NCBI GenBank assembly: GCA_027575805.1
Contig: JANBPU010000200.1
Span: forward strand, 1 to 28,913
Source: Mycoemilia scoparia
Taxonomy: Eukaryota > Kickxellomycota > Kickxellomycetes > Kickxellales > Kickxellaceae
Length of the DNA: 28,913 nt
Direction of reading: 5' to 3'
Shown: positions 21,524 through 28,913 of the stretch, piece after piece
Layout of the letters: each line of letters begins with the position of its first letter
Position numbering within the stretch: position 1 is the first letter of the stretch
Notes under the pieces: generated by a model
Databases searched by the model: none
What the model was told of the DNA's origin: nothing
What the model saw: the letters and a program-made list of their open reading frames with translations, nothing else
Made by a program: the position numbers and the translations under genes

Positions 21524-22632
21524 TTATTCGGCCTTTTCTTTTGGGCTATTTGTCTCCTTCTTTGGCACAGGTGGAGTCTTTTCCTCCTTCTTTGGCATAG
21601 GTGGAGTCTTGGGCTTCATTTCTTCTATGATCTTGGCAGTAACCTTTTCAATGTTTGCGCGTGGATCCTCTGCAAGGGCCTGTGCTACCTTGCTAGCCAT
21701 ACCTTCGATATTCCAGTATCTCAAAGGTGGTGGACGGACACGGCGTCCTCTGGATAATAAGTTGGACTCATTAATCTTCTTTGTAGCACTGATCTTCCTT
21801 GCAAGTTCTTCGCCAATTCCAGGGGTGCTAAACTCGTATGTATGGGTACGGATACCAACACCCGCAGGGATGTTATCAACAACGTAGTCAAGCCATTTTT
21901 TGAGGGTCTCCGGGTGTGTGTCATGTATTTTCAGGAATCTCTTGTGCGTTCTGCGCTCAAACACTTCCATAGAAGACTTGTGGACGAATGGTGATTTTAG
22001 AACTGTCCATCTTTTGATACTTGTTGGGAAGCGGATGACACCAGTGCAGGGAATCTTCATTGCTGCTGCTGCATGACGACAAAAATCCATGTAGAAATCA
22101 ATCCGGTGGAGACTGTGTGCTTGAAATTGGATCGTTAAAACAGTTATCCCGTGAGTGGGCTTGATCTTTACCGGATCTATATAATTTTCAAGCAGCAGGA
22201 CACATTTTATTCAAAAAGCTCCATCTTAATTATACTTTGACAACTAAGATTCACAGCTTACCTTGGTATATAGGATCGACCTTGTCCATGGTAATAAAAT
22301 TCTCGATCTCACCACGCTTAGTTCCTAGAACTTTGTCAAGTATAGGACCAAAGCCATTCGAAGTTTGAGTGCTAAATGTTTGCAAAACCATTATAAGTAC
22401 GAATTTTTTAGAAAGCTCAAACAGAAAAAAGTGGTTTTACATTTAAAATTTACCTTTGAAAACGCTTATAGGCAAGATTCGAAATTGGTACCAGCCTACC
22501 GGCACTATGGGGCTAATTTGCAAGACATTTCTCAATATTCTATAACACACAGGTGTGTTGATATTTCCTTTGATATATAAATACAAGTACCTTTAAAGCA
22601 GGCACAGCCCTAGCGAGATTTCCTTTTAACAT
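21524..22632 (-). CDS. RSM10: Mitochondrial small-subunit ribosomal protein uS10m, four exons
   Basis: Exons on the minus strand are 22632-22591, 22512-22454, 22371-22262 and 22176-21524, joined by introns of 78, 82 and 85 bp (all GT...TAG), giving 287 aa. Exon 1 and 2 encode a typical mitochondrial presequence: MLKGNLARAVPALK then PHSAGRLVPISNLAYKRFQS, rich in Arg/Lys, Ala and Leu with no acidic residue. The uS10 domain runs about 85-185 (ITVLTIQFQAHSLHRIDFYM, RWTVLKSPFVHKSSMEVFER, RTHKRF, PAGVGIRTHTYEF), matching Rsm10/MRPS10. The protein sits in the head of the mitoribosomal small subunit. The C-terminus has a lineage-specific Lys/Pro tail with a tandem repeat. An internal in-frame ATG at 22391 or 22090 would lose the presequence or the first strand, so I prefer 22632. 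The stop overlaps an AATAAA hexamer. Confidence 0.9.
21554..21613 (-). repeat. 30-bp tandem duplication in the uS10m tail
   Basis: Two 30-bp units (21554-21583 and 21584-21613) differ at one position in the first 27 bases. They encode KTPPMPKKEE and KTPPVPKKET, a duplicated Pro/Lys decapeptide in the C-terminal tail. The near identity suggests a recent duplication. Confidence 0.85.
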
Positions 22633-22906
22633 TATATACAAAGGACTATAAATCGTCGAGGAGATTGCAAGTAAATATTAAAAATGGAGCTGGCTATCTT
22701 GATACCCTGCTAAAATAATCAGGGTGCTCATAAAAAGGAGAGCTCTCTCCAAATAACCAGATCATCTAAATTATCAAATCAAAGACGGATTAAGGGGGTC
22801 TGAATGGGGATTATTATTGTCAAAATTAATTTCAAGAACTATACAAAAAGTAATAAAAAAGAGCTAGAGATAGGTTTTTTGTGGTAGCAATGTAGAGCTA
22901 GCAGAA

Positions 22907-28718
<5,812 letters not shown>

Positions 28719-28913
28719 CAAACCGAGCACCTATGGCAGTGTTTGAGTACCAGCCCAACATCTTTCTGCTCGTTTGGATGTTGCTCTCCCCAACGCCGCT
28801 AAAATAGCTATTATATATATAAAGACTTTGTGTGTGTGTGTGTGAGAGCAACATCCAAACGAGCAGAAAGATGTTGGGCTGGTACTCAAACACTGCCATA
28901 GGTGCTCGGTTTG
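28719..28913. repeat. Perfect 70-bp inverted repeat with 55-bp spacer at window end
   Basis: The left arm (28719-28788, beginning CAAACCGAGCACC) and the right arm (28844-28913, ending GGTGCTCGGTTTG) are exact reverse complements over 70 bp. The spacer (28789-28843) holds TATATATATAA and (TG)n. The right arm stops exactly at the last base of the window. No coding sequence is involved. It could be a foldback element, a recent inverted duplication, or a fold-back assembly artefact. Confidence 0.95.
28829..28844 (+). repeat. (TG)8 microsatellite
   Basis: Eight TG units in the spacer of the terminal inverted repeat, next to its right arm. The complementary CA type starts the window at position 1. 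Confidence 0.9.

Overview
The window looks like a ~29 kb piece of a compact fungal nuclear genome. The signs are GT-AG introns (mostly 78-131 bp) with CTAAC/CTAAT-like branch sites, a membrane-anchored kexin, a Crb2/Rad9-type checkpoint mediator, a fungal-style KDM5/Lid2 demethylase, a GPI-type surface protein and a nucleus-encoded mitochondrial ribosomal protein. The overall flavour (Ser/Ala/Gln-rich regulators, few introns) suggests an early-diverging fungus outside Dikarya, perhaps Kickxellomycotina-like. That placement is inference; no rRNA or marker gene is present to settle it.

Layout, left to right: a (CA)n end and a gene-poor stretch with two copies of a small palindromic MITE-like element (1-1088); a SAM-domain, AT-hook-like basic protein (-, 1089-2456); a 2.7 kb GC-rich gene-free interval; a Rad9/Crb2/53BP1-like protein in two exons (+, 5175-10113); an Rsa3-like ribosome assembly factor in three exons (-, 10233-10941); a KXD1-like protein (+, 11234-11674); a signal-peptide/GPI-type surface protein (+, 12319-12933); kexin (+, 13410-15953); a third, degenerate MITE copy; Prp43-type DEAH helicase (-, 16462-18825); a J-like Hsp40 without HPD (-, 19057-20619); mitochondrial uS10m/Rsm10 in four exons (-, 21524-22632); KDM5/JARID1 demethylase in four exons (-, 22907-28342); and at the right edge a perfect 70-bp inverted repeat around a 55-bp spacer.

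The genes are mainly conserved housekeeping functions: chromatin and DNA damage (KDM5, Rad9-like), ribosome biogenesis and splicing (Rsa3-like, Prp43), mitochondrial translation (uS10m), and secretion or endolysosomal traffic (kexin, GPI protein, KXD1-like). They do not form an obvious pathway cluster. Rsa3 and Prp43 both act in ribosome assembly in yeast, but nothing shows that their proximity is functional. Several genes are incomplete if read as single open frames; the splice joins given here restore the mitochondrial presequence of uS10m, the JmjN and C5HC2 domains of KDM5 and the N-terminus of the Rsa3-like protein.

I found no strong candidate for a wholly new system. The best leads are the perfect terminal inverted repeat, the MITE family, a nested-helix structure in the unusually long first KDM5 intron, the HPD-less J protein, and the SAM/AT-hook protein with its large GC-rich upstream region.
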